NCBI RefSeq assembly: GCF_004341105.1
Contig: NZ_SLZK01000003.1
Span: 186,001-250,000 of the forward strand
DNA: 64,000 nucleotides
Source: Rhizobium sp. BK418
GTDB lineage: Bacteria; Pseudomonadota; Alphaproteobacteria; Rhizobiales; Rhizobiaceae
Direction of reading: 5' to 3'
Part shown: positions 40,513-49,654 of the stretch, one piece after another
Position numbering within the stretch: the stretch's first letter is position 1
Layout of the letters: every line of letters begins with the position of its first letter
Program-made: the position numbers and the translations under genes
The notes under the pieces: model-generated
What the model saw: only the letters and a program-made list of their open reading frames with translations
Databases searched by the model: none
Told to the model about the DNA's origin: nothing

Positions 40513-41076
40513 ATGTCAAACGCTCATCATCGCAAGAAACAACCCGTGCTCGTGCGCCAGCAGTTGCTGGAGGTGGCGGCGCGTCTTGCCGGTGAGCAGG
40601 GCATGAGCGCTGTCACGCTCGATGCGGTCTCGGCTGCGTCAGGTGTCAGCAAGGGCGGCCTGCTGCATCATTTCCCCACGAAGAATGCGCTGCTGGACGC
40701 CTTGTTCGAAGGCCTGCTGGAGAAGTTCGACGCCGATATAGACGAACTGATGCGCAGCGATCCGCTGCCGCAAGGCCGGTTCTCCCGCGCCTATCTCCAG
40801 GCGGTGTCCGGGCTGAAGGATCGTCCCGACGATTCCAGAAGCTGGACGCAGGTGACGATCGCTCTGCTGGCCGAACCCCGGCTGCGCCACCGCTGGCGCG
40901 AATGGGTGGCGGCGAGGGCTGAGGAATATATCGGCACCGACTCCGCGCTCGACACATTGATCGTGCGTTTTGCCGCCGACGGTCTGTGGTTCGCGGATAC
41001 GTTGGAAAGCCATGATATCAGCAGCACTCTCAGGCGGGACCTGATCGCCCGCCTCATCGAGCTGACCCACAAGTAA
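40513..41076 (+). CDS. TetR-family regulator of a small multidrug pump
   Basis: 187 residues. N-terminal helix-turn-helix (TLDAVSAASGVSKGGLLHHF) and a TetR_C-type ligand domain. The SMR exporter gene follows on the same strand, so it probably represses both and is released by a pump substrate. The start lies directly downstream of the palindromic operator, and the mRNA leader is very short, so translation may be near-leaderless. Confidence 0.9.
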   Translation: MSNAHHRKKQPVLVRQQLLEVAARLAGEQGMSAVTLDAVSAASGVSKGGLLHHFPTKNALLDALFEGLLEKFDADIDELMRSDPLPQGRFSRAYLQAVSGLKDRPDDSRSWTQVTIALLAEPRLRHRWREWVAARAEEYIGTDSALDTLIVRFAADGLWFADTLESHDISSTLRRDLIARLIELTHK

Positions 41077-41088
41077 GCCCGGAGCATC

Positions 41089-41216
41089 CCCGTTTTTCTG
41101 GAATGCTCGATCTCTTTGTTTCGTGGAACTCCGCATGCAAAACCACCTCCCAGTTTTGCCGGAGTTCAATTTACGCAATTCCACACCAGACTTTTGCTGG
41201 AGTTGCTCGAGAAGGA
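41089..41216. repeat. Rhizobial palindromic repeat, copy 1 (AATTCC...CTGGAATT family)
   Basis: Contains two hairpins. The first pairs GAACTCCG/GCAAAAC with GTTTTGC/CGGAGTTC around a CACCTCCCA loop (about 41127-41168). The second pairs GCAATTCC (41175-41182) with the GGAGTTGC end near 41208. Words ATCTCTTTGTTT, ACGCAATTCC and CTTTTGCTGGA are shared with copies at 43110, 44525 and 52604. Located between the TetR and SMR genes. Confidence 0.7.
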
Positions 41217-41224
41217 ATACCGCG

Positions 41225-41566
41225 ATGAATCCAGCTGCCGTATATGGGTTGCTCATTGCAGCCATCGTGCTCGAAGTTATCGGCACGACCGCACTTCAAC
41301 TCTCCCAGCAGTTCACCCGTCTCGGGCCGACGGCGCTCGTCGTCGCCTGCTACGCGGCGGCTTTCTATTGCCTGTCGCTGACGCTGAAGCATATTCCCGT
41401 CGGCATTGCCTATGCGATTTGGAGCGCTTTGGGAATCGTGCTGATTTCCTCTGTCGGCCTCGTGTTTTTCAAGCAGCGGCTGGATACGCCCGCCATCATC
41501 GGCCTCGGTCTGATCATATCGGGCGTGGTCGTCGTCAACCTGTTCTCCAAATCCGTTTCCCATTGA
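41225..41566 (+). CDS. Small multidrug resistance exporter (EmrE/QacE type)
   Basis: 113 residues from ATG 41225 (GAGAAGGA upstream). Four membrane helices; the membrane glutamate of the proton/drug site is in AAIVLEVIGTTALQLS, and the family signatures YCLSLTLKHIPVGIAYAIW and ISSVGLVFFKQRLD follow. Works as an antiparallel dimer exporting cationic compounds. Regulated with the TetR gene upstream; a palindromic repeat separates them. Confidence 0.94.
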   Translation: MNPAAVYGLLIAAIVLEVIGTTALQLSQQFTRLGPTALVVACYAAAFYCLSLTLKHIPVGIAYAIWSALGIVLISSVGLVFFKQRLDTPAIIGLGLIISGVVVVNLFSKSVSH

Positions 41567-41673
41567 TGTGAAAAGCGATTTTTGCCCGCCAAGAGGGCCT
41601 GGAAAATCCCTTTTGTCAAAGGGCCGGTAAAAGTCTATGTCTTCGTAGAACACGGGAGAGAAACGGCTTCGCT

Positions 41674-41906
41674 GGCATTTTCCATGGTGGTTTGCATTCT
41701 GCTTTTCGCCCCGGCCACGAAACCTACCCGACCTACGCGGCTAACCTGCAGAAGGTGCTGATCGATGGCGTGGATTGGACGTATAACCCCGAGCGTGCGT
41801 TGACTGATATCACCGATGCCCCAAATGTGCCGATAGAAAAAAACCTGGAGCCGATGTCGAACGCGGCCCGAGACTGCACCAGGCCGGCGAAGCCGGTTAC
41901 CGTTGA
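41674..41906 (+). pseudogene. thuA remnant (C-terminal fragment, frameshifted)
   Basis: One frame reads GIFHGGLHSAFRPGHETYPT and on through WTYNPERALTDITDAPNVPI, the C-terminal third of ThuA trehalose-utilisation proteins. Near 41856 the frame is lost; a one-base shift continues with ERGPRLHQAGEAGYR and a stop at 41904-41906, the usual ThuA end. The N-terminal two thirds are absent. ThuA normally precedes a Gfo/Idh/MocA oxidoreductase, as here, so this is a decayed partner gene. Confidence 0.72.
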
Positions 41907-41915
41907 GGAGCATCC

Positions 41916-42959
41916 ATGCGACTACTCGTTCTTGGTACGGGCGTGATGGCCAGAAACCAGCTCGCCCATTTCGCGAATATGGACGGTGTGACCGTGGTCG
42001 GCGCCGTCGACACGGATAGGGACCGGCTTGCCGCCTTTGCCGATAAGTTCAATATCGAGAAGCGGTTTCTGACGCTGGAGGAGGCGATCACCTGGGGCGA
42101 GTTCGATGCGGCGACCAATATCACGCCCGACCGGATCCATCACCCCACGACCATGGCGCTGATCGCGGCCGGCAAGCATGTGCTTTGTGAGAAGCCGCTC
42201 GCGGAAAACTATCCGAAAGCGCTGGAGATGACGGAAGCGGCTGAAGCTGCCGGCGTCATCAATATGGTCAACCTCACCTATCGCAATGTCGCGCCGCTGC
42301 AGCGTGCACGCGAGATGGTGCTGGCGGGCGAACTCGGTACGATCAAGCACGTTGAGGCCTCCTATCTTCAGAGCTGGCTCGTTTCGCGCGCCTGGGGCGA
42401 CTGGCGCACGGAGTCGACATGGCTGTGGCGTTTGTCTACTGGTCACGGGTCGAACGGCGTGCTCGGCGATGTCGGCATCCATATCCTCGATTTCGCAGCC
42501 TACGGCGCCGCAACCGATATCGATCATGTCTTTGCGCGGCTCAAGACCTTCAACAAGGCGCCGGGCGGCCAGATCGGCGAGTATATGCTCGACGCCAATG
42601 ACAGCTTCACGATGTCGGTCGATTTTGCCAATGGTGCGCTCGGCGTCATTCATGCCAGCCGCTGGGCGACCGGGCACCTGAACGAGCTGAAGCTGCGCAT
42701 CTATGGCGAGAAGGGCAGCCTTGAGGTCATCCACCGCCCAAGCGGTTCGGAACTGCATGGCTGCCTCGGTGAGGACGTGGAAACGGCGACTTGGCGGCCG
42801 GTCGAGGTGCCGCCGGTTCCGACCAACTATCAGCGTTTTGCCGAGGCCGTCGCGAATGGCGCGCAGCATGATCCGAATTTCCGCCATGCGGCGAACCTGC
42901 AGAAGGTGCTCGACCTTGCCATGGTAACTGAACGCGAACGTCGCGAATTGAAGGTCTAA
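41916..42959 (+). CDS. Gfo/Idh/MocA-family oxidoreductase (ThuB-like)
   Basis: 347 residues. N-terminal NAD(P) Rossmann fold (LLVLGTGVMARNQLAHFANM, then VVGAVDTD), the family motif HVLCEKPLAENYPKAL with catalytic Lys, and a C-terminal beta-sheet domain (GVLGDVGIHILDFAAYGA). Start ATG follows GAGGAG, which overlaps the stop of the thuA remnant. Related enzymes act in disaccharide oxidation with ThuA; with ThuA broken its present role is uncertain. Confidence 0.9.
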   Translation: MRLLVLGTGVMARNQLAHFANMDGVTVVGAVDTDRDRLAAFADKFNIEKRFLTLEEAITWGEFDAATNITPDRIHHPTTMALIAAGKHVLCEKPLAENYPKALEMTEAAEAAGVINMVNLTYRNVAPLQRAREMVLAGELGTIKHVEASYLQSWLVSRAWGDWRTESTWLWRLSTGHGSNGVLGDVGIHILDFAAYGAATDIDHVFARLKTFNKAPGGQIGEYMLDANDSFTMSVDFANGALGVIHASRWATGHLNELKLRIYGEKGSLEVIHRPSGSELHGCLGEDVETATWRPVEVPPVPTNYQRFAEAVANGAQHDPNFRHAANLQKVLDLAMVTERERRELKV

Positions 42960-43109
42960 TCCATTCGAAAAGGTGCCGCCGTGTTGTTGCAAGGCGGTAT
43001 CCTGCGGCATTTGATCACTAAGCCTGCACTTGAGATGCCATTGGGACTATCCATATTTATTCAATGGCCTACGCGGGGGCTCCTGCGCGGAAGGCCGTAT
43101 CGTTTCCAA

Positions 43110-43214
43110 GAGCATTTTCGTTTTTCTTCGAAACACGGAAGCGCTCTATTTTCTTCGTTTTGACGCAATTCCGGAGGCAAAACTGCTATGCACTTTTTGC
43201 TGGAATCGCCCTAA
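43110..43214. repeat. Rhizobial palindromic repeat, copy 2
   Basis: Contains AGCATTTTCGTTTTTCTTCG, then TGACGCAATTCCGG, GGCAAAACTGC and CACTTTTTGCTGGAAT. GCAATTCCGG...GCAAAA at the left and TTTTTGCTGGAAT at the right are complementary, giving a hairpin. Lies between the oxidoreductase and hydroxylase genes. Confidence 0.75.
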
Positions 43215-43231
43215 TCCGCAATGGAAGACTC

Positions 43232-44071
43232 ATGACTGACGGTATCGCCAATACGCCCCTTCCCCAAAAACCGGCATCCGCTCCTGAGACGCAGCAGTTC
43301 GAAACTGCCGGGATCGCCTCCTTAAATCGGCCGAGCGCGATCACGCGCTTTTTCATGAGCATCGTCGCCTGGGCCGAAGGCCTGAATTTCAAATATGCGA
43401 AACTCGGCAATCCGCCCGTCTATGACAACTCCGTTTTCCCCTGGGCCAGCGATGTCGAAAAGGCCTGGCCGCAGATCCGCGCGGAACTCGACCGCGTGCT
43501 GGTGCGCCAGAGCGAATTGCCGAGCTTCCAGGAAATCTCCACCGACGTGCAGACCATTTCCAAGGATAACCGCTGGAAAACCTTCTTCCTCGTCGGCTTC
43601 GGTGTGAAGTCGGAACAGAATATCCAGGCCTGCCCGGAAACCTGGAAGGCAGTGCAGAAGATCCCAGGTTTGAAGACGGCAATGTTTTCGATCTTCGAAC
43701 CCGGCAAACATCTGCCGGCGCATCGCGGCCCCTATAATGGCGTGCTGCGCCTGCATCTCGGTATGATCGTGCCGGAACCCGCCGACAAGCTCGCCATTCG
43801 CGTCAAGGACCAGATCTGCCACTGGCAGGAAGGCAAGGCGCTGATCTTCGATGACGCCTATGAACATGAGGCCTGGAACCATACCGACAAGACACGCGTC
43901 GTTCTCTTTGTCGATTTCGTCAAACCGCTGAAACTCCCGGCGCGGCTGATCAACTGGATACTGCTCAATCTTGCAATTTTCACGCCGTTCATCCGCGAAG
44001 GGCTCGATAATCACAAGGAGTGGGAAAAGAAGTTTTATGCGCAGGCGGAAGCCTTGCGGAATCGCGCATAA
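43232..44071 (+). CDS. Aspartyl/asparaginyl beta-hydroxylase-domain protein (LpxO-like)
   Basis: 279 residues from ATG 43232, with GGAAG just upstream; the longer frame to 43064 runs through the repeat. Iron/2-oxoglutarate dioxygenase of the Asp_Arg_Hydrox family: iron-binding HxD/H pattern with LPAHRGPYNGVLRLHLGM and FDDAYEHEAWN, and Arg of 2-oxoglutarate binding in TRVVLFVD. Hydrophobic stretches at residues 35-50 and near 245-262 (LINWILLNLAIFTPFI) suggest membrane association, as in LpxO, which hydroxylates lipid A acyl chains. Substrate not proven. Confidence 0.82.
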   Translation: MTDGIANTPLPQKPASAPETQQFETAGIASLNRPSAITRFFMSIVAWAEGLNFKYAKLGNPPVYDNSVFPWASDVEKAWPQIRAELDRVLVRQSELPSFQEISTDVQTISKDNRWKTFFLVGFGVKSEQNIQACPETWKAVQKIPGLKTAMFSIFEPGKHLPAHRGPYNGVLRLHLGMIVPEPADKLAIRVKDQICHWQEGKALIFDDAYEHEAWNHTDKTRVVLFVDFVKPLKLPARLINWILLNLAIFTPFIREGLDNHKEWEKKFYAQAEALRNRA

Positions 44072-44075
44072 GGAA

Positions 44076-44103
44076 AGGCCCCGCCGCAGCGGGGCCTCTT
44101 GCC
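44076..44103 (+). terminator. Rho-independent terminator
   Basis: AGGCCCCGC and GCGGGGCCT form a perfect 9-base stem with a 4-base loop, followed by CTTGCCTTT. It lies right after the hydroxylase stop and between convergent genes. Confidence 0.8.
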
Positions 44104-44104
44104 T

Positions 44105-44500
44105 TTATTCGATCACCTGAACCACACGATGGGTCTGCGGCTCGACGATCACATGGCGGTTGTTGACGACGGTATAGGCATAGCGCGGATTATCCGGCAC
44201 CGGAATTACCTGGACATCTGCGGGCAGCGGCTTGCCGACCACGATCGGCTGCTGCACCACCACTGATGACGGCGGGGCCGGCTGCTGTTCGACATAGGTC
44301 ACGACCTCGCGTGGCGGCGGATCGACCACCGCACCGGCTACACCGCCGGCCACGCCGCCAATTGCAGCGCCTACCGGGCCGCCGACGATAGCCCCGGTGA
44401 TAGCGCCGCCCGCAGCACCGGTCACGGCTCCATCAGCCATCGCATTCGTAGCCAGGGATGAGAGCGCAAGCGCACTCGATACGAGGATGATCTTGTACAT
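44105..44500 (-). CDS. DUF1236 protein with glycine-zipper region
   Basis: 131 residues from ATG 44500 (AAGGAGAAG upstream). Signal peptide (LVSSALALSSLATNAMADG), a Gly/Ala zipper (AIVGGPVGAAIGGVAGGVAG) that could insert in or cling to a membrane, a Pro/Val linker, and a C-terminal DUF1236 segment (RYAYTVVNNRHVIVEPQTHR). Envelope protein common in rhizobia; function unknown. Confidence 0.85.
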   Translation of the reverse strand: MYKIILVSSALALSSLATNAMADGAVTGAAGGAITGAIVGGPVGAAIGGVAGGVAGAVVDPPPREVVTYVEQQPAPPSSVVVQQPIVVGKPLPADVQVIPVPDNPRYAYTVVNNRHVIVEPQTHRVVQVIE

Positions 44501-44524
44501 TTTGCTTCTCCTTAATTCCATATC

Positions 44525-44582
44525 CTTGTTTTTCCAGAAATTTCGGCGCGAAAGTCACTTCACGCTCTTGCTGGAATTTGCA
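44525..44582. repeat. Partial rhizobial palindromic repeat, copy 3
   Basis: CTTGTTTTTCCAGAAATTTCGGCG, read in two parts (CTTGTTTTTCC and AGAAATTTCGGCG), then GCTCTTGCTGGAATTTGCAT; a degenerate copy of the AATTCC...CTGGAATT family upstream of the DUF1236 gene. Confidence 0.5.
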
Positions 44583-44672
44583 TAGGAGTAACGAGCCGAT
44601 CCTGTCGATGTTCCGGCCGGAGAAGCGTTAGGGAGTCACGGTTTGGGAGCTCGGTTCATATAATGTGACGCG

Positions 44673-45785
44673 CTATTCCAGCCTTAGGCGGAACAACCAG
44701 GCGGCAGCGCCAAGTGTCGCCGAGGCAATCAGCGCCAGCGGGACGGTCTGGTTCAATACCTCGTCCGCAGGGATATCCTTGAGGAACACGCCTTTGACGA
44801 TGATGAGGAAATAACGCAGCGGATTGATGATCGTCACCGGCTGCAGCCAGTCCGGCATGTTCTCGATCGGCGTCGCGAAACCGGAAAGCAGCATGGCCGG
44901 CACCATGAACAGAAAAGCGCCGAGGATCGCCTGCTGCTGTGTCATCGACAGCGCCGAGATGAAGAGACCGAGGCCCGCTACCGAACCCAGGTAGAAGATC
45001 GAACTGCCGTACAGAAGCAAGAGCGAACCGCGCAGCGGCACTCCGAAGATGAAGACCGCCGCCAAGATATAGAGCGTCATGTGGAAGAGGCCGATCATCA
45101 TGGGCGGAATGAGCTTTCCGATCAGGATTTCATGGACGCGCAGCGGCGAAACCATCAGTTGGTCGAACGTGCCGAGTTCCCGTTCGCGGGCGATGGAGAG
45201 CGCGGTGACGATGAGGCCGATCAGGAGGGCTATGCTGGCGATCAGGTTCGGCACCATGAACCATTGATAGGTGAGGTTGGCGTTGAACCAGTTTCGAGGT
45301 ACGGTCGCCACCGTTTTTGCCATGGCGCGTTGGCCGGCAGGTGTTTCCGCCGAGAGCGTCATGCCGATCTGGGTGAGATAGCCGGAAACGATCTGCGAAG
45401 CATTGGAGCGGCGGCCGTCAAGGATGATCTGCAGAGGGACGGATATGCCTGCCTCGATATTGCGCGAGAAATCAGGGCCGATCTCGATTGCCGCAATGAC
45501 CGACTGGCCATCGATCGCCTCGCGGATATCGGTCTGGTTATCGGCGGTCTCGATGCGGCGGAATGTCGGCGAGCCCTGGATGCGCTGGATCAGCTCCTGC
45601 CCCCAATGGCCGCTGTCGCGGTTCAGCACCATGACATCGACGTTGCGCACCTCGAGTGTCGCGGCATAGGAAAAGACGAGCAGTTGCATGACCGGCGGCA
45701 CAATGAGCACGAAACGCCCTTTGGGATCGCGCAGGACGGCGAGCAGTTCCTTTGTCATGAGGGCTTTCAGGCGAGTCCACCACAT
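44673..45785 (-). CDS. ABC-2 type exporter permease (YbhR-like)
   Basis: 370 residues. One N-terminal helix (VLIVPPVMQLLVFSYAATLE), a large periplasmic domain and five C-terminal helices with the ABC-2 pattern (ARERELGTFDQLMVSPL, LLSGFATPIENMPDWLQ). One of two permeases downstream of the double ATPase; last gene of the operon. In E. coli YbhFSR exports cationic drugs and sodium or lithium; here the substrate is unknown. Confidence 0.92.
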   Translation of the reverse strand: MWWTRLKALMTKELLAVLRDPKGRFVLIVPPVMQLLVFSYAATLEVRNVDVMVLNRDSGHWGQELIQRIQGSPTFRRIETADNQTDIREAIDGQSVIAAIEIGPDFSRNIEAGISVPLQIILDGRRSNASQIVSGYLTQIGMTLSAETPAGQRAMAKTVATVPRNWFNANLTYQWFMVPNLIASIALLIGLIVTALSIARERELGTFDQLMVSPLRVHEILIGKLIPPMMIGLFHMTLYILAAVFIFGVPLRGSLLLLYGSSIFYLGSVAGLGLFISALSMTQQQAILGAFLFMVPAMLLSGFATPIENMPDWLQPVTIINPLRYFLIIVKGVFLKDIPADEVLNQTVPLALIASATLGAAAWLFRLRLE

Positions 45786-45786
45786 C

Positions 45787-46911
45787 TCAACCGATCCTCT
45801 TCCTGTTAGCGCGGGCGGCCAGCACGAACATGACGCCGCCGATCGTGAGCATGACGGCGATGGAGCGAGCGAACATCGGCCAGATATCGCCGGCCAGGAA
45901 TACCGTCTGCAGGCTGGGGATGAGATAGCGCGCCGGCACGATGACGGTGATCCACTGGATGATCTCGGGCATGGAATTGATCTCGAAGATGAAGCCTGAC
46001 AGCAGGAAAGCCGGCAGGAAGGCAGAGATCAGCGCGATCTGCGAGGCGAGGAACTGGTTCTTCGTCGCCGTTGAGATCAGCAGGCCCTGGCCGAGCGCGG
46101 GGATCAGGAAGGCGGCCGACAGCGCATAGAGCGCGAGAATGGAGCCACGGAACGGCACGTGGAAGAGGAAGACGGCCAGGAGCACGCAAAGCGTCATGGA
46201 GGCAAGGCCGAGCAGGAAGTAAGGTAGGATCTTGCCGGCCAGCAGTTCGGCTGATGTGACAGGTGTCGCCATCATCGCCTCCATCGTGCCGCGTTCCCAT
46301 TCGCGGGCGACGACGAGCGAGGTCAGCAAGGTTCCGACCAGCGTCATGACGATGGCGATGGAGCCGGGAACGAGAAAGTTACGGCTCGTAAGTTCCGGAT
46401 TGAACCAGAAGCGCTGCTCTATCGAGATCGGTGGACCGGCGGCGACCGCTTCGGACCGCCGCTGGCGTTCCCAGTTGGCGACGGCGCCCTGCGCGTAGTT
46501 CTGAACGAAATTGGCGGTGTTCGGATCAGAGCCATCGACGAGAACCTGGATCTGCGGATGGTTGCCGGCGGCATAATCGGTGGTGAAATCGGCGGGAATG
46601 ACGACGATACCGCGCACGGTGCCGCGCACGAGATCCTCTTCGAACATGCGCCGATCGCGCCCGACCGTGACGGAGAAATAGCGGGAAGCCTGGAAACTTG
46701 CGGCGAGATCCTGCGTGAGCGGCGTTGCCTGTTCGAGCACGAGACCGATACGGGTGCGGGTCGTATCCAGCGATACACCGTAGCCGAAGAGGAAAAGCAG
46801 GATCAGCGGCAGCACGAAAGCGATGAGGATGGTGCTGGGATCGCGGATCGCCTGATAGCTTTCCTTGCGCACGAGGGCAGCGAAGCGGCGGGCTCTGGAG
46901 GAGGTGCTCAT
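45787..46911 (-). CDS. ABC-2 type exporter permease (YbhS-like)
   Basis: 374 residues, same plan as its neighbour: N-terminal helix (TILIAFVLPLILLFLFGYGV), periplasmic domain, five C-terminal helices with AREWERGTMEAMMATPVTSA and LLSGFIFEINSMPEIIQW. Overlaps the ATPase gene by 4 bases and is one base from the next permease, indicating a single translational unit. Confidence 0.92.
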   Translation of the reverse strand: MSTSSRARRFAALVRKESYQAIRDPSTILIAFVLPLILLFLFGYGVSLDTTRTRIGLVLEQATPLTQDLAASFQASRYFSVTVGRDRRMFEEDLVRGTVRGIVVIPADFTTDYAAGNHPQIQVLVDGSDPNTANFVQNYAQGAVANWERQRRSEAVAAGPPISIEQRFWFNPELTSRNFLVPGSIAIVMTLVGTLLTSLVVAREWERGTMEAMMATPVTSAELLAGKILPYFLLGLASMTLCVLLAVFLFHVPFRGSILALYALSAAFLIPALGQGLLISTATKNQFLASQIALISAFLPAFLLSGFIFEINSMPEIIQWITVIVPARYLIPSLQTVFLAGDIWPMFARSIAVMLTIGGVMFVLAARANRKRIG

Positions 46912-48650
46912 GCGGCCTTCTCCGTTTCCGATTCCTGAATGAGCGCGACGAAGGCATCCTCCATCGTCGGATCCGGCTGCTCTTTCGTCGCCACGCGCGC
47001 CTTCAGTTCATCGGGCGAGCCAAGGGCGATAGAACGGCCGCGATAGATCAGCGAGATTCGATCGCAATATTCCGCCTCGTCCATGAAATGCGTCGTCACC
47101 AGCACAGTGACGCCCTTTTCGACGAGCGCGTTGATATGCGTCCAGAATTCGCGCCGGGTGATCGGATCGACGCCTGACGTGGGCTCGTCGAGAAAAAGCG
47201 CGCGCGGCTCGTGCATGACGGCGCAGGCAAGCGCCAGCCGCTGTTTCAGGCCGAGCGGCAGGTCTTTTGCCGAATGGCGCGCATAGCGGCCGAAATCGAA
47301 GATCTCGGTCATCAGTTCGATGCGCTTGCGCCGGCGGCCGCCGGAAAGACCGTAGACGCCGGCGAAGAATTCGAGATTCTGCATGACGGTGAGATCGCCG
47401 TAGAGCGAGAATTTCTGTGCCATATAGCCGAGCTGGTTGCGCGCCTCGGCGGCATCCTTGCGCAGGTCGAAGCCGGCGACGCGGCCTTCGCCGCCGGTTG
47501 GCTTCAGGAGGCCGCAGAGCATCTTGAAGGTGGTGGACTTGCCAGCGCCGTTGGGTCCAAGGAGTCCGAAGATCTCGCCGCGGCTTATATCGAAAGTGAT
47601 GTTATCGGCGGCGGTGAAATCCCCGAAACGCTTGGTCAGGCCGTGGGCTTCGATGACGGGACGCTCGCCTGTCTCGCTCGGTGGCGCCTGCGCTTCGGCG
47701 AGTTTCGAACGTCCGCCGGGGCCGCCGCCGAGCATGTCGATGAAGGCATCTTCGAAACGGGGAGGGGTGGGTATCAGCTTCGCTTTTGCGCCGGCGCTGC
47801 CGATGTCAGGGGGCTCATCCCGCGATGTCACGAGACGGATGGCATCACCCTGGATGACGCCGTCGATGACGCCTTTCGTCTGCAAGAGTTCGGCCAGCAC
47901 CTGTCGCCTGCGGCCCGTCACGCCCGAGACCTTGAAGACCCGGTCTTCCACGCGGCCGGTCAGATCATGCGGCTTGCCGGAAAAGAGCAGCTTGCCCTGA
48001 TTGAGCAGCAGCACGTGATCGCAAGCCTCGGCCTCGTCCAGATAGGCCGTCGACCAGAGCACGCCGATGCCTTCCTGCGTCAGGTTCTCGACCATTTTCC
48101 AGAGATCGCGGCGCGAGATCGGGTCAACGCCGACACCCGGCTCATCGAGCAGCAGCAGACGCGGCTTCTTCAGCAGAGCGCAGGCAAGGCCGAGCTTCTG
48201 TTTCATGCCGCCCGAGAGCTTGCCGGCGAGCCGCGTGGTGAAGCGCTTGAGGTCGGTGAAAGTCAGAAGCTCGTCGAAGGAGGCGGCGCGCTCGCCCTTC
48301 GGCAGGCCGCGGAGATCGGCATAGAGATCGAGATTTTCCTGAACGGAGAGGTCCTCATAGAGGCCGAAGCGCTGCGGCATATAGCCGATCGATGCCTGGA
48401 TGGCGGCCGGGTTCTTGCGGGTATCGAAGCCCAGCACCTCGACCGCGCCGTTTTCCGGCAGCATGAGGCCGGTCATCAGTCGGATCAACGTCGTCTTGCC
48501 GGCGCCGTCAGGGCCGACGAGGCCGGTGATTGCGCCGCCCTTGACCTCGCCGGAGACGGCATCGAGCGCGGCGGGGCCATCGCCGAAGCGCTTGGTGACG
48601 TCGGCAAGCCGGACCAGCGCTTCATCCGTCGAGGTGGGGGAGGGGCTCAT
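46908..48650 (-). CDS. Double ABC ATPase of the exporter (YbhF-like)
   Basis: 580 residues with two full nucleotide-binding domains. First: [47 protein letters not shown]. Second: [35 protein letters not shown] (signature altered to LPLGLKQ), [13 protein letters not shown]. The second signature lacks the canonical SGG, as is common in YbhF/DrrA-type second domains. Drives the two downstream permeases. Confidence 0.94.
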   Translation of the reverse strand: MSPSPTSTDEALVRLADVTKRFGDGPAALDAVSGEVKGGAITGLVGPDGAGKTTLIRLMTGLMLPENGAVEVLGFDTRKNPAAIQASIGYMPQRFGLYEDLSVQENLDLYADLRGLPKGERAASFDELLTFTDLKRFTTRLAGKLSGGMKQKLGLACALLKKPRLLLLDEPGVGVDPISRRDLWKMVENLTQEGIGVLWSTAYLDEAEACDHVLLLNQGKLLFSGKPHDLTGRVEDRVFKVSGVTGRRRQVLAELLQTKGVIDGVIQGDAIRLVTSRDEPPDIGSAGAKAKLIPTPPRFEDAFIDMLGGGPGGRSKLAEAQAPPSETGERPVIEAHGLTKRFGDFTAADNITFDISRGEIFGLLGPNGAGKSTTFKMLCGLLKPTGGEGRVAGFDLRKDAAEARNQLGYMAQKFSLYGDLTVMQNLEFFAGVYGLSGGRRRKRIELMTEIFDFGRYARHSAKDLPLGLKQRLALACAVMHEPRALFLDEPTSGVDPITRREFWTHINALVEKGVTVLVTTHFMDEAEYCDRISLIYRGRSIALGSPDELKARVATKEQPDPTMEDAFVALIQESETEKAA

Positions 48651-49654
48651 GGCGCGGCCAGAGAGGGAAAACGAATGGTGACGGGCATGCCCTGGCGCAG
48701 ATCGGGTCCGGGCTTGTCGATGACGATGCGCAGGCGATAGACGAGGTCGGTGCGCAGTTGCGGCGTCTCGACCGATTTCGGCGTGAATTCCGCCACCGGC
48801 GAAATGAAGCCGATCGTGCCGTCATAGGGTTTATCGGGATGCGTATCCGAAGTCACCTGAACCTTCATGCCGGGATGCAGGCGGCCGAGGTCGCCTTCCG
48901 CCACATAACTGCGCACCCAGACCGGCTCAGTCAGCGAGAGCACATAGACGATATCGGCGGGTGAAACGATGGCGCCTGGCTCGCGCACGCGAGAAAGGAT
49001 GACGCCGTCATTGGGGGCGCGCAGTTCGGTATCGGCAAGCGAGATACGGGCGGAGGCCAGCGATGACTGCGCGGCTGTCAATTGCGCTTCGGCAGCGGCA
49101 ATGTCTTCTGCACGGCTGCCTTCCTCCAGGAGTTTCAGCGCTTCGCTGGCGGATTCGGCACGGGCTGCAGCCATCGAGCGGTTGGCGGTTGCCTGATCGA
49201 GACTGGCCTCCGAGATCGTGCCCTGGGGGCGGAGCTGGCGGGCGCGGTCATAGGCGAGATTGGCATTGTTCAGCGCCGCAAGGCTTTCGTCGTATTGCGC
49301 GCGGGCCTGGGCGATTTCCGTCTGGCGCGGGCCGGCCTTCAGCTTGTCGAGTGTTGCCTGAAGGGCTGCGACATTGGCTTCTGCAGAGGCAACGGCGGCC
49401 TCGAAGGGCGCTGCGTCGAGCTTGCCGAGCACCTCGCCGCTTGTGACCGTGTCGCCTTCATCGACAGCGAGCGAGGCAATCCGGCCATTGACGCGGAAGC
49501 CGAGGGAAACCTGGCGGATATCGACGTTGCCATAGAGCGCGAATTCTCTTGATCGTTCCGGCAGCCAGCCAAGCTTCTGGGGCAGGCCATACCACCAGGC
49601 GGCGGCTGTCCCGGCAAGCAGAATGATGATGGCGAAGGGGACAATCCGTCTCAT
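48647..49654 (-). CDS. HlyD-family secretion adaptor (YbhG-like)
   Basis: 335 residues from ATG 49654, which overlaps the stop of the TetR gene (ATGA). Uncleaved N-terminal anchor ([20 protein letters not shown]), lipoyl-like half ([20 protein letters not shown] is approximated by [18 protein letters not shown]), long coiled-coil hairpin (about 80-190), second half [18 protein letters not shown] and a beta-barrel. Bridges the ABC exporter to the outer membrane. Confidence 0.92.
   Translation of the reverse strand: MRRIVPFAIIILLAGTAAAWWYGLPQKLGWLPERSREFALYGNVDIRQVSLGFRVNGRIASLAVDEGDTVTSGEVLGKLDAAPFEAAVASAEANVAALQATLDKLKAGPRQTEIAQARAQYDESLAALNNANLAYDRARQLRPQGTISEASLDQATANRSMAAARAESASEALKLLEEGSRAEDIAAAEAQLTAAQSSLASARISLADTELRAPNDGVILSRVREPGAIVSPADIVYVLSLTEPVWVRSYVAEGDLGRLHPGMKVQVTSDTHPDKPYDGTIGFISPVAEFTPKSVETPQLRTDLVYRLRIVIDKPGPDLRQGMPVTIRFPSLAAP

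Noticed and set aside
41692..41946. 84-codon frame before the Gfo/Idh gene taken as an independent gene
   Set aside because: It is the thuA remnant, whose true ending continues in another frame.
47211..48740. Long plus-strand frame opposite the double ATPase gene
   Set aside because: Antisense shadow of a gene with complete Walker and signature motifs; no recognisable protein.
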